From Xanthomonas axonopodis (GTDB lineage Bacteria > Pseudomonadota > Gammaproteobacteria > Xanthomonadales > Xanthomonadaceae): 64,000 nt of DNA. Shown here in pieces: positions 45,522 to 54,996 of this stretch (its first letter is position 1; every line of letters begins with the position of its first letter). Made by a program: the position numbers and the translations under genes. The notes beneath the pieces are model-generated. The model was not told the origin of the DNA. It did no database searches and was given only the letters and a program-made list of their open reading frames with translations. The stretch is taken from positions 1 to 64,000 of the forward strand of contig NZ_JFAQ01000049.1 of NCBI RefSeq assembly GCF_001304695.1, in the 5' to 3' direction.

Positions 45522-47173
45522 GCCCTTGTTGCTGCTGTCCCTGGCCGTGGCGGCCGCGCTGGCACCGCTGCATGCCCCGGCAGCCAATGTCACGCTGATC
45601 AATGGCGATGCCGGTACCGTGGTCGGTCTGAACGACCCGACCGCTGCCGCACCGCTGGGCGGCAATCCGGGCCGCACGATCGGCGAGCAACGCCGCATCG
45701 CCTACCAGTACGTCATGGACCTGTGGGGCGCGGTGCTGCAGAGCAACGTCGAGATCAAGGTGTATGCCTCGTTCGCCCGGCTGACCTGTACCGCCACCGG
45801 CGGCACGCTGGGCCAGGCCGGCCCGAACTGGATCGTCAACAACTTCCCCGGCGCCAAAGCCAATACGCTGTATCCGTCCGCGCTGGGCGATGCGATCGCC
45901 TGGCAGGACCTGGTGCCGGATCCGGCCGATCCGGCCGACGTGTTTTCGCAGTTCAACGGCGACCTGGGCAAGGACGATTGCCTGGCCGGTTCGGGCTGGT
46001 ATCTTGGGTCTGGACGGCAAGACGCCCGAAGGGCAGATCAACTTCCTCAACGTGGTGATGCATGAGATCGGCCACGGCCTGGGCGCGGCCGGCTTCCTCA
46101 ACAAGACCACCGGCGTGCTGGGTTCGGGCAGCGGCCTGACCGACGTCTACACCTCGCAGGCCTACGACAACGTCCAGAACAAGCGCTTCGACGACCCCAC
46201 CATGACCGACGCCCTGCGCGCAGAAGCGATGCGCACGCCCGGCCGCACGGTCTGGGCCGGCACGCGCGTGAACCGCGAGGCGGCGTTGATCCTGGATCAG
46301 CGCACGTTGCTGCGCGTGACCGCACCGGCCAGCGCTGCGGGCAAGTTCGAAGTGGGCTTTGCCAGCTTCGGGCCGCTGGCCACGGCGGCCAATTTCCCGG
46401 CGCGTTCGGTGGTGACGGTCAACGACGGCGTGGCAGCCGCATCGGCCAGCGATGGCTGCGAAACACCGTTCGTCAATGCTGCCGATGTGGCCGGCAAGGT
46501 GGCGCTGATCGACCGCGGCACCTGCGCGTTCGCGATCAAGGTGAAGAATGCGCAGCTCAACGGCGCGGTGGGCGTGATCTTCGCCAACAACACGGCCGGT
46601 GTGCAGACGATGGGCAATGCGGCACCGCCGATCACCGACATCACCATCCCCGCCATCATGGTCTCGCAAGCCGATGGCGCGCGTCTGAAGGGCAACACTG
46701 CGGTGGTCGCGGCGCTGTACGAAGATCCACAGCTGCTGCAGGGCACCGACAGCGCAGGTCGCACGCGGCTGTACTCGCCCAGCGTGGTGGCCGGTGGTTC
46801 GACGTTCTCGCACTTCGATACCGATCTGCAGCCCAATGCGTTGATGGAGCCGTTCGATACGCCGGAAGTGCAGGCGCACGTGAACATCGACCTGACCCCG
46901 GCGCTGTTTGCCGACATCGGTTGGACCTTGAACACCGGGCCGGCCAAGTTGGGTACCTGCAATACCCTGGTCCCGACGGTGGAGACCGGCGGCCTGATTC
47001 CGGGTGCGAACGTGTCTGCCGAAAGCAGCCTGTGCAAGACGCAGAACGTCGGCAACCGTCTGGGTTACCTGACCTGCATGGACGAACACGCGCGCGAGCT
47101 GCAGAGCCAGGGCGTGATCAACCGCGTGCAGCAGGCCGCGGTCTTTGTCTGTGCCACCAAGGTGCGTCCGTAA
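45514..47173 (+). pseudogene. Secreted PA-domain metalloprotease, frameshifted
   Basis: From ATG 45514 the first frame gives a signal peptide (LLLSLAVAAALAPLHAPAAN) and about 160 residues to DDCLAGSGWYLG, then stops at 46065. Removing one T at 46004-46005 restores GWYLGLDGKTPEGQ and a frame open to 47173, about 552 residues in all. That part holds the zinc site VMHEIGHGLGAAGFL, a protease-associated domain (about 280-395; VALIDRGTCAFAIKVKNAQ, GVIFANN) and a Cys-containing tail. It would be an exported zinc peptidase. The lesion lies just before the zinc site, so as read only an inactive fragment is made; sequencing error is possible. Confidence 0.8.
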
Positions 47174-47380
47174 GCGAGCAACGCGTGATGTGCTGCGATG
47201 CGAACGGCGCCGGAAGGCGCCGTTCGTTTGTCTGCTCCTGCGTTATCGCGTGCAGGCCACGCGGTCCCTGCAGCGTGGCGACAATTCACACCACCTCGCA
47301 GGCGAGGATGCGAACCCCATGCACGCGCGGCATCACGCCGCCTGCGCGCATTCGCGGCGACGCACCAGGTTGCCGGCACA

Positions 47381-47662
47381 TCAATGCTCGGCCGCATACG
47401 GCGAGGTCAGCACCTGCGGCGCACGCCCCAGCGCAGCGCCCAGGCGATCCATCACGAAACGCAAGTAAAGGTTGCTGCTGAACTGGTTGTAGTCGCGCGC
47501 GTTGTTGAACGTCAGCCGCCCGCCCAGGAACAGCTGCGGCGCCACCTGCCATTCGGCCGCACCACTGAGGTTGTAGGACATGCCGGTACGGCTTTCGCCC
47601 GCATACACCGGGTCGGTGTAGCGGTTGACCAAGGAAAGAGAAACACCACGCATCACACTCAC
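47381..47662 (-). pseudogene. bcsC: 3' remnant of bcsC (cellulose export porin)
   Basis: A 93-residue frame opening at a GTG that overlaps the bcsA stop (GTGA) and quickly becoming the C-terminal barrel end of BcsC: LVNRYTDPVYAGESRTG, AAEWQVAPQLFLGGRL, NNARDYNQFSSNLYLRF. A full BcsC exceeds 1000 residues and has TPR repeats first. Genes for BcsB and usually BcsZ should lie between bcsA and bcsC but are absent. A large deletion seems to have joined the start of the gene after bcsA (probably bcsB) to the end of bcsC. Confidence 0.8.
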
Positions 47663-49839
47663 GACTCCAGATCCACCGGGCGCCTCGGACGAAAGCCCTG
47701 CCGCGCGCTGTCCACGATATGCCCGCCCAGTCGCCCGAATCCGCGCGCACTGGCTTCCAACACCTGTCCCATCGAGCGCCAGAACGCATCGCGGTCGTGC
47801 TGGCCCCACTGCGACAGCCAGATGTCGGCGCGCGCGAAGATCGATGCCACCAGCCAGCGCGCCTGTTCCATCGACATCTGCGTGAACTGGATGCTGACCT
47901 GCCCATCGCGATCCTGGCGCACCACCGCCGGCAAGGTCGGCTCCACGCCGCGATGGCTCAGGCCGATCTGCACCGGCAAGCCCGGCTCGATCGGCTGCGG
48001 CTGCGGCTGCGGCTGCGGCTGCGGCTGCGGCTGCGGCTGCGCGAGCGTGATCGCCATGCCGCCCGTGGAAAAATTCACCGAGCGACTCGGCAGCACACCG
48101 CCATCGGGCAGATACAGGGTGACCGGCACATCCAGCGGCACACGGTGCGCGCTGCGCACCTGGCGCGTTTCGCTGGCGGTGGCAATCGTGGCGCCTAGCA
48201 GCACCATGTTGTAGAGCGTCCAGGCTAGGTTGAACCAGATGGTCTGCTGCTCGCCGCTGCCACCCACATAGATCAGCCGCAGCACACCGGCCACCACGCC
48301 CACCACGTTGAGCAACAACAGGAACAGATAGGGCTTGGCGATCTGCGCGTCGAAATAGCTGCGCGCCACAAGCCCACCCTTGGGCGTGACGTTGAACTTG
48401 CCGAGTTTGGGATTGAGCAAGGCCACCAGCGTGTGACGGAAGATGCACCAGGCCAGCGTGGTTTCGTAGACCTCGTTCCACAGCGGATGGCGAAAGCGGC
48501 TCTGCACGCGCAGGTTGGTCAGGTTGGCCTGCAAAATATGCGGCAAGGCGTAGGCCAGGATCATCAACGCCGAGGCCTGGATCACGTGCGCGCCGAAGAA
48601 CAGATAGGCCAGCGGCGCAGTGAGATAGATGATGCGCGGCACGCCGTAGAAGAAGTGCAGCATCGCGTTGAGGTAGCACAGCCGCTGCGACAGGTTGAGC
48701 CCGCGCCCCAGCAAGGGGTTGTCGATGCGTGCGATCTGCGCCATGCCGCGCGCCCAGCGGATGCGATGCGCCACGTGGCCGGACAGGCTTTCGGTGGCCA
48801 GGCCCGCAGCCTGCGGCACGGCCAGGTAGGCGGTGCGGTAACCGCGGCGCTGCAGCTTCAGCGCGGTGTGCGCATCTTCGGTGACCGTTTCCACCGCCAC
48901 GCCGCCCACTTCTTCCAGCGCGGTGCGCTTGATCACCGCACACGAGCCGCAGAAGAGCGTGGCATTCCACTGGTCGTTGCCATCCTGCAGCAGGCCGTAG
49001 AACAACTCGCCTTCGTTTGGCACCTTGCCGTGCGTGTCCAGGTTGCGTTCGAACGGGTCCGGCGAAAAGAAATAGTGCGGCATCTGCACCAGTGCCAGCT
49101 TGGTGTCGCACAGGAACCAGCCCATCGCCACCTGCAGAAAACTGCGGCTGGGAATGTGGTCGCAATCGAAGATGGCCACATAATCGCCGCTGCACTTCTT
49201 CAACGCGGCATTGATGTTGCCGGCCTTGGCATGCGCGTTGTTGGTGCGGTTGACGTAGTGGATGCCGACCTCGGCGCAGAACGCGCGAAACGCGTCGCGA
49301 CGGCCGTCGTCCAGCAAGTGGATGGTGATCTTGCCGGCCGGCCAATCGATCACGCTGGCCGCCAGCACGGTGGTGCGCACCACCGACAGCGGCTCGTTGT
49401 AGGTAGGAATGAACACGTCCACGCTGGGCCACAGGCGCTGGTCGGCCGGCAGCGGCACCGGCTTGCGGTTGAGCGGCCACAGCACCTGGAAATAGCCCAG
49501 CACCAGGATCACGAAGGCATATAGCTCGGCGCCAAGCAGGCCCAGGCCGAGGATGAAATCCACCGCACTGCCCACGCCCATGGTCTGGGTCATGCGCCAC
49601 CAGATGTAGCGGCACGACACCGCCAGCGACATCCCCATCATCATCAGGATGACCACCCGCCCGCCGCGATTGCGCACTGCCAGCGCCACCGCGAACAACA
49701 CGCCGGGAAACACCAGCTACTGGGTCACATCCATCGGCACGGCCACCACGAACACCAGCAGCAACGCACCCAGCAACCACAGCGCCCAGGTCGCCAGCGT
49801 GGGCAGCGGTGATGCGGAACGGCGGCTGGCAGCGGTCAT
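47659..49839 (-). pseudogene. bcsA: Cellulose synthase catalytic subunit, interrupted by an amber codon
   Basis: From ATG 49839 the frame would give 726 residues, but codon 41 is TAG (49717-49719), inside the N-terminal membrane segment; the family would suggest CAG there. Reading could only resume from GTG 49713 (684 residues). The rest is recognisable: DVFIPTYNEPLSVVRTT, DDGRRD, DCDH, TEDAHTALK and membrane helices, then a PilZ domain (RSAHRVPLDVPVTL, VNFSTGGMAI). The acceptor-site motif QxxRW reads HRIRW (His codon 48766-48768), and a Gln-Pro repeat interrupts the PilZ barrel. With bcsB and most of bcsC missing, cellulose synthesis is not expected. Confidence 0.85.
47992..48045. repeat. 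Hexanucleotide repeat (CGGCTG)9 inside bcsA
   Basis: Nine perfect copies of CGGCTG, read on the minus strand as nine Gln-Pro pairs just after the PilZ motif NFSTGGMAITLA. The unit keeps the frame when it expands or contracts. Copy number is likely to differ between strains. Confidence 0.95.
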
Positions 49840-49923
49840 CAATCGTCCTTCAAGCATGGCGGCGTACGGCACAACAAGCGTCAAGCGCATCGGCGCCTAC
49901 GGCAGGGAACAACGGGCAACAGA

Positions 49924-50403
49924 TCAACGCGAGCGCAGGCGCTTGAGCGGGCTTTGCGCGCAGCTGCGCGCATCGGCCTGCAACAGGCACTGGAACAAGC
50001 GCTCCAACGGCGTCTGCGCGGGCCGATCGGCCGGCTGCACGCCGCGCGGCGCAGGTTCGTCGAGCTGCCGCAACTTGCGCAGCGGCACGAGCGCATCCGG
50101 CACCGGGTCTGCCGCCGTCACGACGGGTTGCAGCGAACGCTCTGGCACCGCTACGGCGACCGGCATGCCCAAGCTGGGCGTCGGCGCTGCAACTCCCCAC
50201 CGGCGGCTGCACGGCATCGGGCGCACCGGAGATCGCTTCGATAGCTGCCGGCGCACCGGCCTGCATCTAGCCAGACGTGCGCGGCGACAGCTGGGTGTAA
50301 GCGAAATCGTGGTACCCCTGGCTCGCCGGCGTCCCAAGCGCGCGAACAGGCCCGACACATCGTCATGTTGGGTTGCGTCCTTGTCCTTCTTTGCTGTCAT
50401 CAC
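49924..50403 (-). pseudogene. BcsP-like cellulose accessory gene with two compensating frame changes
   Basis: The frame from ATG 50403 gives 159 residues. The start (DATQHDDVSGLFARLG) and end (PAQTPLERLFQCLLQADARS) look like small cellulose-operon accessory proteins of the BcsP/BcsO kind. The middle (about residues 26-70) is Arg-rich nonsense. The next frame over reads ASQGYHDFAYTQLSPRTSG and AIEAISGAPDAVQPPVG, which continues the expected sequence, but contains a TAG. So one shift left the native frame and another restored it later. No BcsQ gene follows, although one would be expected before bcsA. Assignment rests on context. Confidence 0.55.
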
Positions 50404-50418
50404 ACTCTCCTTGCCCGA

Positions 50419-50883
50419 TCAGACATGCTCATGCCGTGCGCGCCAACCCAGGCAGCGCAGATCGACGGTGTCGCTCGGCACGCGCTGCACCGCCAGACCT
50501 GCCAGCATCCCCAGTTGCTGGAACCACCCCTCGTACACACCCTGCAAGAACCCATCGCTCCACGCGGCGCCATTCAGCGCGACGCTCAACGGCGCGCCCG
50601 CGTGCCGGATCTGCACATGGTCGGTGTACTCCTCCAACACGCACTGGCCCCAGTCGCAGCGGTCCCAGACCGCATAGGCCGCGTGCTGCGCGTCATCCAG
50701 CATGGGGCAGGGCGCAAGCCGCTGTTCGCGTGCGAAGCGGTGCCCGATTCGCACCATCAACAGGGCCAGATCGTCCTCGGACAATTCGGCGCCAAACTCC
50801 TCGGCCATCGCGCGCACAAACCCCACCCATTGCCGGGAGCAACTGCGTGTGCGGTATAGCGGCAACGGGTCGAGTGCGCTCAT
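50419..50883 (-). CDS. bcsD: BcsD-like cellulose synthase accessory subunit
   Basis: 154 residues, the size of BcsD. Shared pattern with the family: SRQWVGFVRAMAEEFGAEL, an iGhrfA-type helix (LMVRIGHRFAREQRLAPCP), WDRCDWGQCVLEEYTDHVQI, then FLQGVYEGWFQQLG and a final strand with VDLRCLGWRAR. BcsD forms an octameric ring that helps bundle cellulose chains in the periplasm. It is the first gene of the remaining bcs cluster and looks intact, although its partners are damaged or missing, so it is probably without function now. Confidence 0.7.
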   Translation of the reverse strand: MSALDPLPLYRTRSCSRQWVGFVRAMAEEFGAELSEDDLALLMVRIGHRFAREQRLAPCPMLDDAQHAAYAVWDRCDWGQCVLEEYTDHVQIRHAGAPLSVALNGAAWSDGFLQGVYEGWFQQLGMLAGLAVQRVPSDTVDLRCLGWRARHEHV

Positions 50884-51087
50884 TCAACAGACTTCGCAAG
50901 GAAAAGGGCCGTCACATGCGACGCGTGCATCCGATGTGATGCATGTGTGATGAAATGTTGGCGGCCGCCATCCTCAAATCGAGAGATGCATCTCACTTTT
51001 CCGGGCATTCCCCGACAGCGTGTAGCGAATTTCTATAGTGGGTGCTCATCCCCGCCAGTCAGTCCCCTGCGGTCTCGCCCCGATCGA

Positions 51088-52266
51088 TCAACCTTCCGCC
51101 ATCGGCGGCAGTCCGAACACGTCGCGCAGATAGCGCAGGTACCCGATGTCCTCGCACATGCTCTTGCCGGGCGAGTCGCTGAGCTTGGCCACCGGCTGGC
51201 CATTGCAGCGGACCATCTTGATCACGATCTGCAGCGGCGTCGGCCCCAGATCGTTGGTGAGGCTGGTGCCAACCCCGAAGGCCAGCCGGCAGCGCGTGTG
51301 GAAGTGCTGGTACAGCCGCATCACCTTGTCGATATTGAGGCCGTCGCTGAACACCAGCACCTTGGTCCGGGGATCGACGCGGTGCGCTTCCAGATGCGCG
51401 GTGACGCGCTCGCCCCATTCGAACGGGTCGCCGGAATCGTGGCGCATGCCATCGAACAACTTGCAGAAATACAGATCGAAATCGCGCAGGAACGCATCCA
51501 GCCCGACCACGTCCGACAACGCGATGCCCAGATCGCCACGGTATTCGCGCGCCCACGATTCCAGCGCCGCCACCTGCGAATCGCGCAGCCGCGGCCCCAG
51601 CGCCTGGAACGCCTGCAGATACTCGTGTGCCATGGTGCCCAGCGGGGTCAGCCCGTACTGCTTGGCGAAATACACGTTGCTGGTGCCCACGAACTGCTCG
51701 CCCAGGCCATCGCGCAGCAGCGGCAGCAACTCGCCATGCCATTGCCGCGAGTAGCGCCGCCGGGTGCCGTAATCGGCAATCTTGCAGCCGGCCGGCATGC
51801 TGCGCAGGCTCGCCACCTTCTCGCGCAGGCGGGTGCGGCCCTCTTCGAAATCCGGCTCGGAGGTATTGCGAAACCACACCTCGTTGATGATCGCCAGCAG
51901 CGGCACCTCGAACAGGATGGTGTGCAGCCACGGGCCGCGGATGGTCAGCTCGATCTCGCCCGGATGGGTGGCCGATGCGGTCAGGCTCAGATACTTGCGA
52001 TCCAGATGGAACAGCGCCAGGAAGTCGGCAAAGTCCGGCTTGATGAAGCGCAGGCTGCGCAGGTAATCCACTTCGTCATCGCGCAGCCGCAACCGGCACA
52101 GCGCATCTATCTCGCGCGAGAGCTCATCGATGAACTGGGCCAGGTCCACGCCGGGGGTGCGGCATTTGAAGCGGTAATCCACCTGCGCTGCCGGGTGCTG
52201 GTGCAGCACTGCCTGCATCATGGTGAATTTGTACAGGTCGGTGTCGAGCAGCGAATGGATGATCAT
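51088..52266 (-). CDS. pncB: Nicotinate phosphoribosyltransferase
   Basis: 392 residues. PncB landmarks: [19 protein letters not shown] at the start, [37 protein letters not shown] with the phosphorylated-His site, DALDLYF-like [19 protein letters not shown], and [18 protein letters not shown]. It joins nicotinate to PRPP in the NAD salvage pathway, using ATP. It lies between the ruined bcs genes and the xag operon without sharing a transcript obviously. A PnuC-type transporter at 63.1 kb may also touch NAD precursors. Confidence 0.95.
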   Translation of the reverse strand: MIIHSLLDTDLYKFTMMQAVLHQHPAAQVDYRFKCRTPGVDLAQFIDELSREIDALCRLRLRDDEVDYLRSLRFIKPDFADFLALFHLDRKYLSLTASATHPGEIELTIRGPWLHTILFEVPLLAIINEVWFRNTSEPDFEEGRTRLREKVASLRSMPAGCKIADYGTRRRYSRQWHGELLPLLRDGLGEQFVGTSNVYFAKQYGLTPLGTMAHEYLQAFQALGPRLRDSQVAALESWAREYRGDLGIALSDVVGLDAFLRDFDLYFCKLFDGMRHDSGDPFEWGERVTAHLEAHRVDPRTKVLVFSDGLNIDKVMRLYQHFHTRCRLAFGVGTSLTNDLGPTPLQIVIKMVRCNGQPVAKLSDSPGKSMCEDIGYLRYLRDVFGLPPMAEG

Positions 52267-52648
52267 GCCGCCGGATTATGCCCTTAGCGGCGATGGCGGC
52301 GCGTGCAGTGCGCAAGCCCCACGTGGCGACGCACCGCAGCTGTGCTGTCAGGCACGAAGCGGCGATCGCCAAGGTGGGTCAGCGAGCCTCAAGCAGTGCT
52401 GCGGCATAGTCGACAGCGGAAGACAGGCAACGTGATCGCCAGTGCGCACAGCCGCCCCCGCCTGCCGCGCAGCATAGGCGCATACCATGGGCGTGCAGCA
52501 GCGATTTAGGGCGACCGACAACCAAAGCGAGCCGGCATCACATGGCGTGAACGGCGCCAGATGCCCAAGCGTGCGAGCGGTATCTGGCGATCCCGGGCAT
52601 TGGCCGCGCCCCGCCATTGCAGCGAACGCAGCTGTTCGCGAGTCGCCC
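52267..52648. other. Intergenic, 382 bases, no gene seen
   Basis: Between pncB and the last gene of the xag operon. Frames open on both strands, but none has a start signal or motif. No terminator with a T-run was found. Confidence 0.5.
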
Positions 52649-53617
52649 TCAGCGCGCCAGCACCTGCTGCGCCGGCTTGCCCTGCACGGTGAAGTCGCTG
52701 TCGCCCGGGCCGCCGGCCTTGGGGTCGGTATACCAGCACCACAGCGCAATGCCTTCCACGCCATGCGCCTGCAGTACCTTGCGCCACTGCTGCAGCACCT
52801 GCAGCTGCAGGTGCGTATCGACGGCGCCCGTGCGCTGCTCCGGACTTTCCCACGGCGCGGCCAGACTACCGCGCGCCGAACGCAACCCCAGCTCGGCCAC
52901 CCACACCGGCTTGCCCACGCGCTGACCCAACTGCTGCAGGCGTTGTGCCGCAGCGGTCATTTCAGCGCTGCGTACATCGGCAGCTTCGGACAGGCGCGGA
53001 TACAGGCTGGTGCCCACCGCATCGAACAACGACCAGTAACGGAAGCGCTCGGCATGCTCCATGCCGTCGGCCACATACAACAGTTTTCCGTGGTAGACCT
53101 TGCGCACTGCCGCGACCAACGCCGGCCATTGCGGCGCGTCCTGCAACTTGCGCAACTCGGTGCCGATCACCAGCGCTTCGGCGTGTTCGTCCTGGGCCAG
53201 CTTGGCCAACGGCAACAATGCATGCTGGTAGGCCGCAAACCAGGCCGCCGGGTCGGTGGGCGCGGCATCGCCGGCCCAGTGCCCCGGAATCCAGACATGC
53301 ACCTTGAGCGTCGGCTGCAAACCGGCCTGCAGGCTTTGCCGCAACGCCGCACGCATGGCCTCCACACTGCTGTCGCTGCCCAGCACCGGGTCATTGGACT
53401 GCGGGTTGGCCTGCCACACGAACGCCACCAGCAACGCCTTGCTGGCACCGGTCTTGGCCAATGCGTCCAGCGCCTGCGCTGCAGCCTGGCTTTCCCACGG
53501 GGCGTTGGCGGACACCTTGACGTTGGCGCCCATCCAGGTCGGCGCGGCGGCATTGCAGCCGTTTGCCAGCAGACACACGCCGATCAACGTTGCGACGCTT
53601 AGAACGCGCTTGAACAT
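52649..53617 (-). CDS. Exported glycoside-hydrolase-like TIM barrel, last gene of the xag operon
   Basis: 322 residues. Signal or lipoprotein leader (VATLIGVCLLANGCNAAAP) with a possible acylated Cys. The barrel shows GH113-like/GTA-type blocks: PTLKVHVWIPGHWAGD, EALVIGTELRKLQDAPQW with a candidate acid/base Glu, KPVWVAELGLRSARG with a candidate nucleophile Glu, and GIALWCWYTDPKAGGPGD. It probably trims or releases the exopolysaccharide made by XagB. The ATG at 53617 overlaps the end of xagC by 19 bases, so it belongs to the operon. Confidence 0.82.
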   Translation of the reverse strand: MFKRVLSVATLIGVCLLANGCNAAAPTWMGANVKVSANAPWESQAAAQALDALAKTGASKALLVAFVWQANPQSNDPVLGSDSSVEAMRAALRQSLQAGLQPTLKVHVWIPGHWAGDAAPTDPAAWFAAYQHALLPLAKLAQDEHAEALVIGTELRKLQDAPQWPALVAAVRKVYHGKLLYVADGMEHAERFRYWSLFDAVGTSLYPRLSEAADVRSAEMTAAAQRLQQLGQRVGKPVWVAELGLRSARGSLAAPWESPEQRTGAVDTHLQLQVLQQWRKVLQAHGVEGIALWCWYTDPKAGGPGDSDFTVQGKPAQQVLAR

Positions 53618-54996
53618 GCTGCAGATACTTCGGTATTGGGCGGCGCCGCGTGCCGGGAGCACGCCGTCGCACGCAAGGATGCATTGTTCTTGTCCTGCGG
53701 GACCACCGTGACCGCTGCCGGGTTGGCCGGCTGGGCAGTGTCGGCAGATGCCGTTGCCGCCGGGACCACCGCAGCGCTCTCGGCCATCGCCGACTGCATC
53801 ACACCAGCATCATGCGTGGCGGGAGCGGCCGCCGCAAGCACTGGCAGCGCTACCGGCGTCGTCATGACAACGGCCTCGCCCTGCATCAACGCCTGTTCGT
53901 CGGTCGCTGCGGCACGCATCCAGCTGCCCCACCCCTGCGGTTGCGCCCAGACCGCACCGAGCAGACCCAGCACCAGCAACCCGGCCGCCTGGCCGCGTTG
54001 GTCGGCGTGCAGCGCACGCAGCAACAGCGCCGCCGGTACCCACAACAGCAGCAGGGCATCGAAGCCAGCCCAGCCGAACGCGAACGACAACGCGGCCGCG
54101 CAGATCACGGTGCCGGCACTGGCCACCACGCCACGCGCCAACGCACCGCCGCGCGTACGCGCCACCAGCGCAAGCACCGGGAAGCACACCACGGCCGCCA
54201 CACCCCAGCGCACCGCCGGCAACCAGCCGTCGGCATGGCCGGCCAGGGGCAGCGGCAACGGGTGCGAGGCCTGCGCGATGCTGGACAGCGTCGGCCACGG
54301 CGCATTGAATACGACCAGATTGACGTAGGCCCACATGCCGACCAGGAACGCGAACGGCAGATAGCACACCAGGTAGAACGAGCCCGGCGCCTTGCGCAGC
54401 ATCTGCGGCGGCATGACCAGCAGCAGCCACGGCGCGACCATGGTCGACAGCGCCAGCGTCTGCAGATCCAGGCACAGCAAAATGCACAGCCAACCGGCAA
54501 TGCGCAGGTAGGTGAAGGCTTCCACCGGCGCCTGCAAGCGCCGCAAGGTGCGGCACAAACCATAGAAGGCCAGCAACCCCACTGCCTGGCTGCCGCCGGC
54601 AGCGATCGGCAGCAGGAACAGCGGGTTGCAGCCCACCAGCAGCGTCAGAGCGCTGGCCCAGCCGCGCCCGAACACGCCAGCCAGATCGCGCCACAGCAGC
54701 GACAGGAACAGTGCGTTCGCAGCCACCGCGACACAAGGCCAGACCTGGAACGGCAGATTCCAGCGATGCAAGGTGAGATCGACCGCCCACGCCAACAGCC
54801 CGGTCGCCGGCACGCCGATGCCTGGCGCAAGCGCGGGCGCCGTGGCCACCGACTGCACCAGCAACGGCTGGCTCAGCAGCGACAGTGCCACCACGGCGAT
54901 GAGGAACGCCGGCAGCCCGCTCTCGCGACGCTGCGCAACCGGCTCACTCTTCGAGTGCGGCGCGGCGTTCGTTTTCCGAATGCTTGCTGATGCCAT
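53599..54996 (-). CDS. xagC: XagC-type polytopic membrane protein of the exopolysaccharide operon
   Basis: 465 residues. A charged N-terminal 30 residues, then about ten hydrophobic helices to about 385 (LLVGCNPLFLLPIAAGGSQ, WLLLVMPPQMLRKAPGSFY, AALSFAFGWAGFDALLLLW), and an Ala/Thr-rich hydrophilic tail of about 80 residues likely in the periplasm. No enzymatic motif is evident. In Xanthomonas the xagABC genes support biofilm polysaccharide. Its start overlaps xagB by 53 bases. A role in polymer translocation or modification is inferred. Confidence 0.78.
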   Translation of the reverse strand: MASASIRKTNAAPHSKSEPVAQRRESGLPAFLIAVVALSLLSQPLLVQSVATAPALAPGIGVPATGLLAWAVDLTLHRWNLPFQVWPCVAVAANALFLSLLWRDLAGVFGRGWASALTLLVGCNPLFLLPIAAGGSQAVGLLAFYGLCRTLRRLQAPVEAFTYLRIAGWLCILLCLDLQTLALSTMVAPWLLLVMPPQMLRKAPGSFYLVCYLPFAFLVGMWAYVNLVVFNAPWPTLSSIAQASHPLPLPLAGHADGWLPAVRWGVAAVVCFPVLALVARTRGGALARGVVASAGTVICAAALSFAFGWAGFDALLLLWVPAALLLRALHADQRGQAAGLLVLGLLGAVWAQPQGWGSWMRAAATDEQALMQGEAVVMTTPVALPVLAAAAPATHDAGVMQSAMAESAAVVPAATASADTAQPANPAAVTVVPQDKNNASLRATACSRHAAPPNTEVSAACSSAF

